In this document: one piece after another, positions 36,486-47,888 of the stretch
Layout of the letters: each line of letters starts with the position of its first letter
Numbering within the stretch: the stretch's first letter is position 1
Translations under genes and position numbers: made by a program
Assembly (NCBI GenBank): GCA_014529385.2
Contig: CM043963.1
Location: 95,184,412 to 95,248,411, forward strand
Source: Adiantum capillus-veneris
Lineage: Eukaryota > Streptophyta > Polypodiopsida > Polypodiales > Pteridaceae
Length of the DNA stretch: 64,000 nucleotides
Direction: 5' to 3'
Notes under the pieces: generated by a model
Database searches by the model: none
What the model was told of the DNA's origin: nothing
The model's input: only the letters and a program-made list of their open reading frames with translations

Positions 36486-36662
36486 TGTAAGACCTAGGGT
36501 AACTGAACATAGGATCCTCCTCCCTACCGCCCCTTATATAGGCCTAGCTCCTAGCTCTTGCCCTAAGCGGATCCCCAGTCCGCACTGGTCCAGTCCAGGC
36601 CCTTGGCCTAGGTCCCTGACCCCCTAGGTTGGGCCTTGCCCCATAGGACCCTTGTCCTGACA
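36486..36662 (-). repeat. 3' LTR of the 8.6-kb element
   Basis: TG...CA ends, with the TATA-like TATATAAGG on the minus strand near 36536. It is preceded by ATGTA and followed by the polypurine tract at 36663-36678. Confidence 0.92.
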
Positions 36663-39600
36663 TTAATCCCCCCTTAAGGGAGAGTTTTTGTCCTCGAAAA
36701 CACAAGTAGTAATATCTTCTTAAGAATACTGATGTTTTATTTATTGACGTCCCATACATGAGCCAGTTGTCTGTATGACCGATAATTGGTGCAGTGAGGA
36801 GGTTCAATGAAACCAAGAGCAACATCTTGGTTTTCAACATTGTTGTTCTTTTGCAACCACTTGGGTCTAAATGGTAACTCCATTTATAACTCACTTGAGT
36901 ACTGTAAAGGAGCAACCACGACTAAGAGTCACTTGGGTCTAGATGGTAACTCCATTTATAACTCACTTGAGTACTGTAAAGGAGTAACCACAACTAAGAG
37001 TTTTCCAAAGGCATAACCTTTCTGATCTTCTGAAGGTACTGGAATAATGCAAGGAAACCTTGGCGTAACTTTCCATGTAGTTGTGAGCCAGATTTCCTAC
37101 TCGCCTGAGTATCTTGAAAAGTTCATAGATAGGGAGTGTCCTCTTTTTAGAATTCTGAATAGTTTGGAACATAAATAACTACATGTTCATCCCTAATGAA
37201 GGTTACTTGCCAACATACTTTGTCAACACACCTGGTAAGTCCTCGACGTATGAAACTATTGAAACAATCTCCAACCCCACCACAACAGGTGTTCAAAGTC
37301 GAAAACCGTACTTAATCAAATTCTAGAATAGGGAGAAAATCATCTATTCAGAAATGCGTTGTGCTAATGTATGCTCTTAGCATATACTTTAGTAGAAGAA
37401 ATATTTGTAAGTTGCCCATCCAACACGAGATGAATAGCAGCAGTAAGAGTGCGGTGTTGTTCCCCAACCACTTCCAAACAATCTTTCCTGACTGTCGATA
37501 AACTAGGACTCAATCATTGAGTATCCAACCGTACATTTTATATGGAGTGAAGACAACCAACTAGTTTGAAAGCAGGTGGACTGGAGTAAGCTCCCAGAGT
37601 TTAGACCATCCAACCATAGACACCCATCCTAAGCGAGTGCCTTGTATGGCAGGGTGTAAACCTCGGGGGGTTCGCTATGTGTAAAACTACCATATCACGT
37701 ACGTTCAAGACATATTTGTAAAACCCCTTATCTGTGAATTTTGTTAAGAATATAATGTACCCTTTTCTTTGAAAATCTGTAAGTTTTTTTCAAATTTGAA
37801 AAAATAATACCCTTTTGTATATATATTTCTGTAATTTTTAAGAACTTTAAATACCCTTCTGTTGAACTCACGTGATAGGTTACATTTTTATTAGGTGACC
37901 TCCCCGGGGTGTAAACTCATAATAAATCTGCAGGAGAGACTGCACATGCAGTGCAAAAAGGTGCAGAGAGAATAAGGTCCATGAATTGGCATGCCGCTCC
38001 AAATAAATCAGTGTTAAACACTAGGGCCCATAACACCTAGTGTGCATGCATTTAACACAAATTTATCCAAACCGCAATTCCATGACGAGAATTTCCACGG
38101 TACGTAAGTGAAAGCCTTTCAACAAGAGTTGGACCATAACAGAATGTGAAATATTAGTCACACCTAGGTACCAACCATGAGACCTTCTCAGTAACTTAGC
38201 ATACTTGGCTATATGTAGAAACGAACCTTCGTTAAGGTGGTTTCACAACACTTGTCATCGCAACAAATCTATACTGAGTACCCGACAATTTTTGGCCACA
38301 CTGAAAATGTTCCTGATACGGTGTGCTCCAAATTTTCTAATAAACGGATGAGACCGGCACGTAGGGACTTCATCGCAACACATCATTGAGAATTGGGCGC
38401 CAGTGTCAGTCCCAGAGACTCATATTCACCACATGGGAAATATGTCTCAAATAAGGATGGCCGAAAAAGCGACATCCATCAAGTACAAGATGTACTTGTG
38501 TGTGGAGGAACTGCAAAACACTCCGCGACAAGAGTGAGAGGGACCCTCATTATCTTGCTCCACACTGGCTAAACCGAACTCCTTGAGTTCCTAGACCATG
38601 TTGTATCCCATGTGACAACATGTGCCAAATTGAACCCTACAAGTAGGTTCGTAACAGCATAAGATAGAAAGATAGGTTGGACACTTGGCCCAAAATACTT
38701 TGTGCCGACATGACCTTGGCATGGCTCTATAACATTCAAGCGTACTTAGACGTCTTGAAAAACCAAGCAAAGCATACTAAAAATGGAATAACACAAAATC
38801 AATAAATGTGTACCTGTAGATTTGAATGTAATGTTCACTGACCTGTATGCAAATGGAGAGGAGCATGTCCCCTACCTGAAAAAAACAAACAGCATTGCAC
38901 TAGGAACCCGGGGTGTTGCCCTTTCAAACCAAGCCCTTGGATTAGAATCTACGTAGTCAAACCCCTTGATAAGACTCTTTGTAGAAATTGCTCAACTAGT
39001 AGATAACGGTAACCAACATAGTTAATCGTGTACAGATTGAGTGGAATCAACTTGAAAAGTGTGTTCGTCTGCTACTGCGTGGTAGATTGCAAAATTCTTT
39101 CCTTGAAAGTAGAACTGGGAGAGATCAACTGTGATCCTCAATGCAGATCAAACTGTGAACCTTAATGCCTATGGGGTGATGTAGCAATCACCCGCCAGGT
39201 CTTACCCCAAAAACAGTATGTCCATAGACACTCTATAGTGCTATAGAGAGAGCAGGAGACCCACACAAGTGAACTACCGATCCCTTACAACCATGTTGTC
39301 ACAACTGATTGCTGCATCTATACTCCATGGTAGAGATCAGCCGGTGTGAGTTTAAGATTATCAAAAACTCACTTGAGTGTTGCACTAAAAACATGTAGTG
39401 CAAAAATGACACCCTAACCATCCGTAATGACAGGACGCTTTCTTGTCAATTAACTTCAATGTGTACTCCACTGGGTAGAGCTATTCGATCTTGAGAACAA
39501 TCGTCCAAGGAATACCAACAAGTGGATCTTATCCTAGGTTTAGCAATGGATCTTAGCCAGCGTGCGTGGTTCATAGCCATCATGGCAATTAGTGTTCAAT

Positions 39601-42028
39601 CGTTGAATAGATGAAGACTAATGTGGATGGCACCTTGCCCAATTTCTAGCTGAGAGTTTTAGAGCATCTTGGCTCAAGAGAACTCAGTAGTGAAACATGT
39701 AACAAAACTTCGTAGAAAATTTTTATTTGGTTCCTTAGAGAAAGAGATGAATAACGAACAGAAGAGCATGCTGGGCTGAGGAACTTTCCTTAAATTTCTA
39801 GTGTGTGTGTGCCCAAAACGTGTGCTCTTAGACATCTTATGCCTGACTGGCAGCTTATCCTATAAGCATGCAACAGTCTGCCTATATAATGCTATCATCG
39901 AGAGAGGATAGAGAAAAAAAAAGCCACATCTTGCCCCACTTACCATGTATGGGGTCGCGACTTTAGGAGGACTTAGCATTGGCACTTTGCCCGTACAATA
40001 AGTCCTTGATTTAGGTTCCTTGTAGTGTTGGTGTGTGTTGATAGCAACCAACAAGAATAGTAAACAGTCCATCCTTATTCTGTCCTTGACAAAGTTGCGA
40101 GTGTGGTGGGGGAATTGAATCCACCTCACTAGCATGCCTTGCATGCAGAATTGTAAGCCCTTGTGGAGAGTGATGGCATCAACCGTGAGAACCAAAACCA
40201 TAAGTGATGTGCACAGTTTAGACTGGTAGGGATTCTGTGAGTGATATTCCCTATTGTGCTAGTTCCGCGAAGCCTTGCTTCATATGAAATTTCCGAAGAA
40301 CTTTGCTTTGCATAATGACAGTAATTGCCAAGTAAGGTGTAAACAGGGAAAAACAAGAAAAACTTACTTGGCCAACCTGGTCGTCTTTGTTGCAACCAAT
40401 TGTCATGAAATTTGGAAGAAGAAAACTCATTCCAAAATGTCTCATAGCCATATCTGCACAGATGCCCTCGTATATCCTATACACCCGTCTGGCAAATAAT
40501 GAAATAACCTGCAATATGAAATATCCTCCAAACATATTGCCTATTTCTTCTCAATTTTGTATGCTCATAGCATATGCCACACATGGCCAACCGCAATGCA
40601 CGATGTATAAATTTATCATAGCAAAGAGAGTCGGCCTTGTCGATCATGCACAACAAAGAGACCTTGTCTACTTGTAGATCTACTGGAAAAACAGAATGAT
40701 ATCTGTGACGTATATTCATCTCGTACGTGCTTGAGTGTATGAATGATATCGATGATCAATCTTAGACACACTTTGCATACCATAGTTATGAGGCACATGC
40801 TCAATAAACAAATATCAATTGTGTACCTTATTGAGTACACCTGTCGCCGAAGCTTACCGCCGGAAGAATCGAATTAGTTGCCAACAGCAAGAAGAAAATC
40901 AAGAAATGATTTTCCAAGTACTGATGCTTGGTTCAATAGACATGGCCGACAATGGATTCAACTTCACCTATTTTGATTGCCTGCTGTTGAGAATGGAATT
41001 TATAATCGGGACCGGCCTTGCCAATCACCATTGCCTTATAAGGCACAGGCCATGCCCGAGTTGCCTCTACTATGAGACAACCATGCCTCGTGGAAAAACC
41101 CGTACAGAGGTGCTCCGTAGTCCAAATTATGGTAATGACTACCAAAATTGGACGTAATATGTCGATCTTGGTCATACTGGACTCGTAGGAAATCTCTCAG
41201 GGCACCATGCCCGAGATTAACATAGTAACATACGCTTGCAATATAATTGTACATAAAGCTATGAAAATTGCAAGAACGTGAAATTGCAAACCTGAGAATC
41301 CGTTCTTGTGCCAGTCCGAGGTCAAGCACTGTCTTCATCAGCAATTCCTGGGAAACTCAAAAACATGACCATATAATTTCCACTATCGACTCCGGGGCAA
41401 CGCCCTTACTTTGTGTGACAAGTCATGGCCAGTTATCGAGGAAATCGGGCAAACTGTCGCGGTACTAAAGCCATATCTTTTGGTATAAAGCACTTTCGGA
41501 TGCGCGAAAATGCAGGCACGGTGGCCTTGTAGGTTGTGCTTTGCATGTCGGATTAGCCACATGGCCAGTGCTTTACTCGAGCTACTGCCGGTTTGCCTTC
41601 TAAATATCTCTGAAATTTTGCAACCAGATTGACCTTCCTTGCCATGGTTTGGTTCTGCGACTCAGTGTTGCTTTTGCATGGGCTTCAACTGTGGGAACTC
41701 CTCTTAGGAACCTATTTTGAGCAAAAGCCCAAAATAGGTTATCCCTAATGGGAACATAAATTCCCAAGCTTCAGCGATGGCGAAAAACGCAGGACTGCAC
41801 AATGAAAAACGCTGGCGTTGTTCCAACCACACCCCTACAGGGCTCCGGACTGTGACGAAAGTTGTTTATCTTGACGGAGCGCACCCTTTTGGTGCCAGGC
41901 CCGCCCGAAATGGTGCAGGACGATCTTCCTCTCCCCCTCTCGCAAGCGGCCCTTCCCGCCATACGCTTCTCGACTTTAATTCTACACAGAGCCGATTCCT
42001 ACGGCCATGGTGGTGTCAAAAACTCCTA

Positions 42029-42031
<3 letters not shown>
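36663..42031 (-). other. Interior of the 8.6-kb element, mostly non-coding
   Basis: Apart from the FEDKNSPLRGD tail near 36690-36730, I see no recognisable domain. A ~75-bp tandem duplication lies at 36855-37010 (CTAAATGGTAACTCC / CTAGATGGTAACTCC ... AGTACTGTAAAGGAG). Minus-strand frames at 39860-40201, 40251-40535, 41036-41344 and 41771-41962 are unassigned. An imperfect inverted repeat CCTATTTTGAGC / GCCCAAAATAGG sits at 41710-41740. Confidence 0.5.

Positions 42032-42106
<75 letters not shown>
42032..42106. repeat. (GA)n microsatellite
   Basis: About 37 GA units, just left of the nested element; the Arg-Glu frames over it are artefacts. Confidence 0.97.
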
Positions 42107-42108
<2 letters not shown>

Positions 42109-42126
42109 ATGCATCCGTGCAACGCT

Positions 42127-42445
42127 TGTTAGGATCTGGATCGTGCTAGCTATGGTGGATGAAAGAGAAACATGGTGCAAGTGTGTGAGTATGTGTAAGC
42201 AATCTTGTCAGTCAAGTGAATTAGGTTCCAAGATAGAATTAGCTTGGACTCATAAACACAATCTTGAGTATTGACCTAGCTTAGCACAAGCTCACCATAG
42301 ACAAGCATGTAGCGCAAAATGAGTTGTTGTTTATTGATTCAAGAGATGAGCTTTAAGTAGCTTTACATCCTTGCTCCACAGTAGGTGGGATAAATCCACT
42401 CTACTCTCCTTGACTCACACCTTAGGACAAAGCTCACACTTTACA
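42127..42445 (-). repeat. 3' LTR of nested element
   Basis: Starts TGTTAGGATCTGGATCG and ends CACACTTTACA on the plus strand; flanked on the left by ACGCT. Confidence 0.93.
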
Positions 42446-42492
42446 ATCCTCCCCTTGAGGTTTGGACTAAGACAAGATATTGAAGATGCATG

Positions 42493-42660
42493 ATCCACAC
42501 AGGCTAACAAAATCCACACAAGATGGTGATATCCACACAGGAAAGTAAAGTCCACAAAGGATGGTGATATCCACACAGGATGGTAAAATCCACACAAGAA
42601 CAATCCACAAAGGATGGTGATGTCCACACAGGATGATAAGCTGGTATCCACACAGGAAAA
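42493..42660. repeat. Tandem array of ATCCACACAGGATGGTG-like units
   Basis: Nine or so copies of (A/G)TCCACA(C/A)A(G/A)G, spaced 15-20 bp apart with GATGGTGAT fillers. Read on the minus strand it makes a repetitive CVDI-ILCG artefact peptide. Confidence 0.85.
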
Positions 42661-43044
42661 AGTCCTCCCCTACAAGTAGAGAGTCTGCATCTTCAAAATG
42701 GGTCTTCCCAAACGCTGCCTTCATCTTCGTCCTTTTTGTCTTCTACTATGTGAGATGATCCTCTGTCAGGTCTCTTGCCTTCGTTGCTTCTGCTATTGCT
42801 TTCAACTTCTTCATGGTCTCACTTCGTATCCTCCCCTTGAACGAGTACTTCTGTCCCCTTTTTTGTGGTACAATCAGGCTTTATTCCATGTGTCATAATG
42901 ACATGCAACAATATGCGAAAATATCCTATGAAAAGGTTTATGCAAAAGTTAATGCTCTCTTCCATCTTGGTTTTACTCCGAGAGCCCAAGCATGCGGAAT
43001 TTCTCATACAATTTGTCACAAATTCTTCACACATGGAGAGATTT

Positions 43045-43437
43045 TTAGCGATTTGGAGACTCTCCAAGGCCAATTTCTATCCCATCACAAAAGCACATAA
43101 TGTCATCCATGTAGATAAATATAATTACAAACATTGCAAGAAAGTGTTGTGCTTGGCTGCAAGATTTCAATTTGTACTTTGGATTTTTTGCTTCAATGTG
43201 AAACTCCTCTTCACTGTCGATGAAGCCCCTCTTCACAATGAAGTAATGCTCCTTTGGATGCTTGGTGATGCTTTGAAGATTTTCTTTGAGTGCTTTGGAG
43301 AATCTTGATGAATCCTTTTGACGCGCGATGAGATCCACCTTTGAATACCTTTTGGAAGGCCTTGAAAACCTTGTTGCTGACTGGAGCTTTGGTGGGAACA
43401 AGCCCTTAAAGGGGTCTTCAGAGGTTTGAGATAACAA
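43045..43437 (-). pseudogene. Copia RT fragment inside the nested element
   Basis: This 130-codon minus frame contains HYFIVKRGF and, near 43140-43085, FVIIFIYMDDIMCFCDG, which resembles the YVDD active-site strand of copia RT with Val replaced by Met. The rest of RT, integrase and RNase H are missing. It shows that the non-autonomous element descends from, or captured part of, a copia pol. Confidence 0.6.
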
Positions 43438-43995
43438 GCTCGTGAGATTGTCCCCTTGAGGGAGTTGGCCGCGGGAAGATTGGAGCTCTTGAGGTCGGGT
43501 CTCTTGAGGTGCTCGGAGTTTTGAGGCAGCAGGCTGTGGGAGCAGGGGCTTAAGAAAGCCTTGCCTTGGAGCTTTGCCTTGGAGCGATCAAGTCGAGAGC
43601 AGCGCGAGAAAGTGTTCCAAATAGTGGCTTGGTCAAGCCTTAGTAGGCGTGGGAAGGGGGGCCCAAAAGGTCGGGTAATCTAGGCCGGGCAGGGCGGGGG
43701 TAAGCCGAGCGGCGCGGGCAGGTGGGCAGGAGCGTCGGGCAGCAGGCAAAAAGCCAAGGTGCGCGCGCGATCGTGGGATCTCCCCCTTGCGGATCCAAAA
43801 AACGGATTTCAAACGAATTTGGCGCCGTCTTCAGCTCCGCCCAGTGGGCGCCCAAAATGGGTTGGCCGCCTTCAAATAAAAATTAGTCAATGGCCCCTCT
43901 TAAGCAAGGCGTTCCCACCACGTGCAACGCAATTTGAGGCCTTTTTTGGGCTTGTTTGTCCACAAGGGTGGGGTGAACATTAAATGTTCTTCTAG

Positions 43996-44016
43996 GCACA
44001 CACACACACACACACA
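43996..44016. repeat. (CA)n microsatellite
   Basis: About ten CA units within the nested element. Confidence 0.9.
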
Positions 44017-44519
44017 TTGCCCCTGTGGATTTTTTCTAGAGAAAATTCCAGAGATTGAGGGTGTATATGAGACCAAAATCAAGCAAGCTTTAGGATAGGC
44101 AAATCAAATGCGATTTTGGCATGGGTGGACTTGACGGGGAAAGCTTGCGAGGAGAGCTTCGAGATGAGGCGAACAATGCAAAAGGAAAAAAAGTTTAATG
44201 AATTTAATTGAAGAGGCAAATGATGCAAAAATTGACGCAAAAAATGCAATCTAAAATACAATCCAAATGATGCTAATCCTCTTTCTAATCAAGTCTACCT
44301 AGCCATGGAGGGTAGTGGCCTCTTGGTTGTGCCAAGGACATGCCCACACATAGCTAGATTAGTGCTTAATTAGTGAGATATGCAACTTAACTATGAAACT
44401 GTTAATGGGCCATGACAACAATTATGCAATGCTAATCTATCTAATGGAGATGCTAATGATTAACACACACTAATGCATAATGACAATCCTAGCTAGCACA
44501 CCATAGCTCTGATATCAAA

Positions 44520-44838
44520 TGTTAGGATTTGGATCGTGCTAGCTATGGTGGATGAAAGAGAAACATGGTGCAAGTGTGTGAGTGTGTGTAAGCAAGCTTG
44601 TCACTCAAGTGAATTAGGTTCTAAGATAGAATTAGCTTGGACTCATAAACACAATCTTGAGTATTGACTTGGCTTATCACAAGCTCACCATAGACAAGCA
44701 TGTAGTGCAAAATGAGTTGTTGTTTATTGATTCAAGAGATGAGCTTTAAGTAGCTCTACAGCCTTGCTCCACAGTATGTGGGATAAATCCACTCTCCTCT
44801 CCTTGACTTACACCTTAGGACAAATCTCACACTTTACA
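44520..44838 (-). repeat. 5' LTR of nested element
   Basis: It pairs with 42127-42445. The PBS abuts its left side, separated by two bases, and ACGCT follows on its right. Confidence 0.93.
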
Positions 44839-44896
44839 ACGCTTCCTCCTCCTCCGCAAGGCTTCCTCCCCCTCCATAGCTCCTCCTTCCCCCTGA

Positions 44897-44908
44897 GCTC
44901 TGATACCA
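44897..44908 (-). other. Primer-binding site of the 8.6-kb element
   Basis: TGGTATCAGAGC on the minus strand, one base from the LTR at 44910; a perfect match to the initiator-tRNA-Met site. Confidence 0.92.
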
Positions 44909-44909
44909 A

Positions 44910-45086
44910 TGTAAGACCTAGGGTAACTGAACATAGGATCCTCCTCCCTACCGCCCCTTATATAGGCCTAGCTCATAGCTCTTGCCCTAAGCGGATCCCC
45001 AGTCTACACTGGTCTAGTCCAGGCCCTTGGCCTAGGTCACTGACCCCCTAGGTTGGGCCTTGCCCCATAGAACCCTTGTCCTGACA
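44910..45086 (-). repeat. 5' LTR of the 8.6-kb element
   Basis: The partner of 36486-36662; its right edge is followed by the ATGTA duplication. Confidence 0.92.
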
Positions 45087-46110
45087 ATGTAGGTGCGTAA
45101 AAGAGCTTTTTTGTTTCACGTCACGCAGATGATAGGGACACTATTTTGGTCGTATCTCCTAAACTGCCATGAATCTAGTCGCACACTTAAAACCGATGAT
45201 TAAACACATCATTTAGAGTGTATTCTCTCTCATGTGTCATGTGCAAATTCCACACGAGTAAAGAGTTATGGTCAGAATACAGCTTGTTTCCCACTACACA
45301 GTCAGTATTTTGGACCCCAAGCTCCTTAGAGAACTACCATATAGATTCATCAGATAAAGAAACCCATTAATAAAAAGCAAAAACTTGATTAGACTTGTTG
45401 ATAAACGTGTACGGGATTACCCAAACATTTAGGGGTGCTAACTAGGGAGAGTACCATAAGGAGTCGTGAGTTTGATGACTCATGGTTCACATATGTTTTA
45501 TGAGTTATATAGGTGAGTTTATTTCAAGTGTTAGATGTCTGTAGCCTTATGTGTGGCTATATGTTAGTCAATCCAAACCGCATGGGCAATTATGGATAAA
45601 GTGGTTGTCTTTTTGTGTCATAGTTATTTGCATGAGTCTCCGATGGGTAAAGTGATGTGATAAGGTGTTATGCTATGTAATGAAAATGGCCCATGAACTT
45701 TGAGAATAACGGAATTAGGACAATTAAAGAGAGCATTTTTGTGAGACTACTTTGAGAACATAGAGGGTGAACTTAATTAGCGGTAGCAACACAACCACTA
45801 TACTTAATTAACTTGGCATGAACAATACTTTTGCAAGAGAAAGAGAGAATTAGAGAACTTGACAACAGTTGAGGACCAGATTTATGTGGAGCCGGTCCCC
45901 CCTCCAATAGGCTTTTGTATTATAGATTCTTCCATAAAGAGACACTTGGTATAATACAATCTTTGTGTTCCTTGTGAACTTGGTGATGCTATGAAAGATG
46001 GAAATCTTCATGCATCACAAGCATAACATAAAATTTATTAAAGCATTAACCATCCCTGGCCTCAGTTTACAAGGCCTCAAACACCTTCAAGGGTGGAGAG
46101 AGCTAGCGGA
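45087..46110 (+). repeat. Gypsy LTR, right part (continuation of 35636-36485)
   Basis: 45087-45700 matches the reverse complement of ~28600-29250, which continues the homology seen left of the insertion. The LTR end is not clear, but it lies before the CACTA terminus at 46115. There is no gene in this stretch. Confidence 0.65.
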
Positions 46111-46134
46111 GAATCACTACAAGAGGTAATTCAC

Positions 46135-46235
46135 ATTGGCGACGCTCCCAGTGCGACGCTCAAAAGTGAAAATCCATGGCGTCGCTATCAGTGTCGCTAT
46201 GGGTGTCGCTATTTTATTTGATACATAGCGACGCT
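46135..46235. repeat. CACTA subterminal repeats
   Basis: Six copies, in both orientations, of the motif GTGTCGCT / (A/G)GCGACGCT lie within 100 bp of the terminus. In En/Spm elements such repeats bind the tnpA-type protein. A short hairpin (AAACTCAGATC-TTA-GATCTGAGTTT) follows at 46268-46293. Confidence 0.8.
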
Positions 46236-46315
46236 GACTGGGGTAAAAAATAAACCAAGAGCGCCGAAAACTCAGATCTTAGATCTGAGTTTTTGGTGCT
46301 CAAGCAAAGAGGTAA

Positions 46316-46427
46316 CCCGCACTCTCCCTCTCTCTCTTTCTTCCCCACACACACACACACATACACGAGGAGAGGAAAGAGAGCCAGGTATGCTCCTTCC
46401 TTCTCCTCTCTCTCATGTTCCCTTCCC

Positions 46428-46482
<55 letters not shown>

Positions 46483-46520
46483 ACATTGTGTGTGTGTGTA
46501 TGCATTATTTGTTTATGCAT

Positions 46521-46571
<51 letters not shown>

Positions 46572-46664
46572 TGCATAAACAAAGAATGCATAAACAAAAA
46601 ACACATACACACACACACACATGCATAAACAAAGAATGCATACACACACACACATTGAGAGAGG

Positions 46665-46701
<37 letters not shown>

Positions 46702-46815
46702 AAACAAAGAGAAAGAGAAAGAGGGAGAAAGACAGAGAGAATAAAAGACCAAAGAGAGAGAGAGGGGGGGGGGGGAGAAGACGAAAGAGAGAGGTAAGGG
46801 GAGAAAACAAAGAGA
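46316..46815. repeat. Compound CT/CA/TG/GA microsatellite region
   Basis: Alternating CT, CA, TG and GA runs with a duplicated ATGCATAAACAAAGAATGCATA spacer at 46570-46645 and a poly-G at 46765-46775. All frames here are repeat artefacts. Confidence 0.95.
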
Positions 46816-47225
46816 GAGAGATTAGGTTAAGATTTAAATTAGATTACATTTAGATTTATGTTTATGTTGAGTTTAAGATTAGGTTAGATTTAGATTTACG
46901 TCAGATTAAGATTAGGTTAGATTTAAAATTTGGATAGTATTAAAGATTAGCTAGCTATGCTAGATTTAAGTTAGATTACATTTAGGTTTAGGATTTTAGA
47001 TTTAGGTATATGTTGAGTTTAATATTAGGCTAGATTTAGATTTAAAATTAAGAAAAGATTAAAGATTAACTAGATTAAATTTAGATTTAAGTTAGATTAC
47101 ATTTAGGTTTAGGTTAGATTAAGATTAGATTAGATTTAGGTTTATTTTGAGTTTACGATTAGATTAGATCTAGATTTATGTTTTGATTTAAGGTTAGATT
47201 AGATTTAGGTTAGATTTTAGTGCAT
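46815..47225. repeat. Degenerate TTAGATTTAGG-type array
   Basis: About 400 bp built from TTAGATT, TTTAGGTT and AGATTAAG words with no fixed register and no coding potential. Some stretches (TTTAGGTTTAGG) approach the plant telomere repeat, but TTTAGGG is never tandem. Confidence 0.75.
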
Positions 47226-47808
47226 GTCCATGAAGGCACGCTTTGCCCGAAGAGCAAACACTAGTTACACAACAATATGTATATTCCCATCAAAATCTGA
47301 CACCTATTAACTCACACACTAACCATATTCAATTAGCTGCAAATCACCACATGTTCAATTGGGTTAGATTTAAGATTAGATTTTGGATTGAGTTTTTATG
47401 TAAGAGTCTACCTTTGAGATTACGGTAAAAAAATTAGAGTTAGACGAACAATGATCCCTCTCTTCTTCTCTACGGATGCGACATTAAGTTGGAAAGCTTT
47501 CAACGGCATGATACTCAAATTGGAGGCAAACATGCAATGTGCTAAGTAATCCCTCAAACAAAGATCTACTGTGAAGAGATGTTAAGATGCTGTGAATTGC
47601 TACAGCTAGAGAAGCGGCAAAGGGGTTTTTTCCACTACATGCACTATCGTGTAGATATGGGTGTGTAGATTTCTGGTACCCACAAATATAGGCATTGAAC
47701 AATAAAGACGAGATTATAACCCGGTGGTTCTGATCTGCGTGCACCTCTAGACCGAGGTGTGTGGGGATTGGATATGACTAGAGAATGTGAGGTAGTTTAC
47801 AGTGTGAA

Positions 47809-47844
<36 letters not shown>

Positions 47845-47888
47845 ATGGAGGATGCCAATAGAAGATTAAATTTATGTCCATGTCATTA

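Larger units (their letters stand above)
42127..44838 (-). mobile_element. Nested LTR element, 319-bp LTRs, TSD ACGCT
   Basis: The LTRs at 42127-42445 and 44520-44838 are both 319 bp and differ at about 15 positions. The target duplication ACGCT is exact (42122-42126 and 44839-44843). A PBS (TGATATCAGAGC on the minus strand, 44506-44517) and a purine tract (CTCAAGGGGAGGAT, complement of 42446-42460) orient it on the minus strand. The 2,074-bp interior holds a fragment of copia RT and a decanucleotide tandem array, but no complete gene, so it needed enzymes in trans. Confidence 0.93.
36486..45086 (-). mobile_element. LTR element with 177-bp LTRs, TSD ATGTA, no intact pol
   Basis: Two 177-bp LTRs (36486-36662 and 44910-45086) differ at about six positions. 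ATGTA is duplicated exactly at 36481-36485 and 45087-45091. The PBS lies beside the right LTR and a purine tract (TTAAGGGGGGATTAA on the minus strand) beside the left one, so it is read on the minus strand. Next to the purine tract, CVFEDKNSPLRGD resembles the last residues of a gypsy polyprotein. The remaining ~5.4 kb of interior has only short minus-strand frames (up to 113 codons) that I do not recognise. It is a decayed or non-autonomous (LARD-like) gypsy-type element, and it is itself split by the element at 42127-44838. Confidence 0.9.

Noticed and set aside
42493-42660. CRISPR-like array
   Set aside because: The units are short, variable and closely spaced, in a plant LTR element with no associated genes; ordinary tandem repeats.
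42415-42724. Repetitive minus-strand protein (CVDI-ILCG repeats)
   Set aside because: It is the translation of a short tandem DNA array; no family features.
46293-46810. Ser/His/Thr- and Arg/Glu-rich open frames
   Set aside because: They are produced by CT, CA and GA microsatellites.
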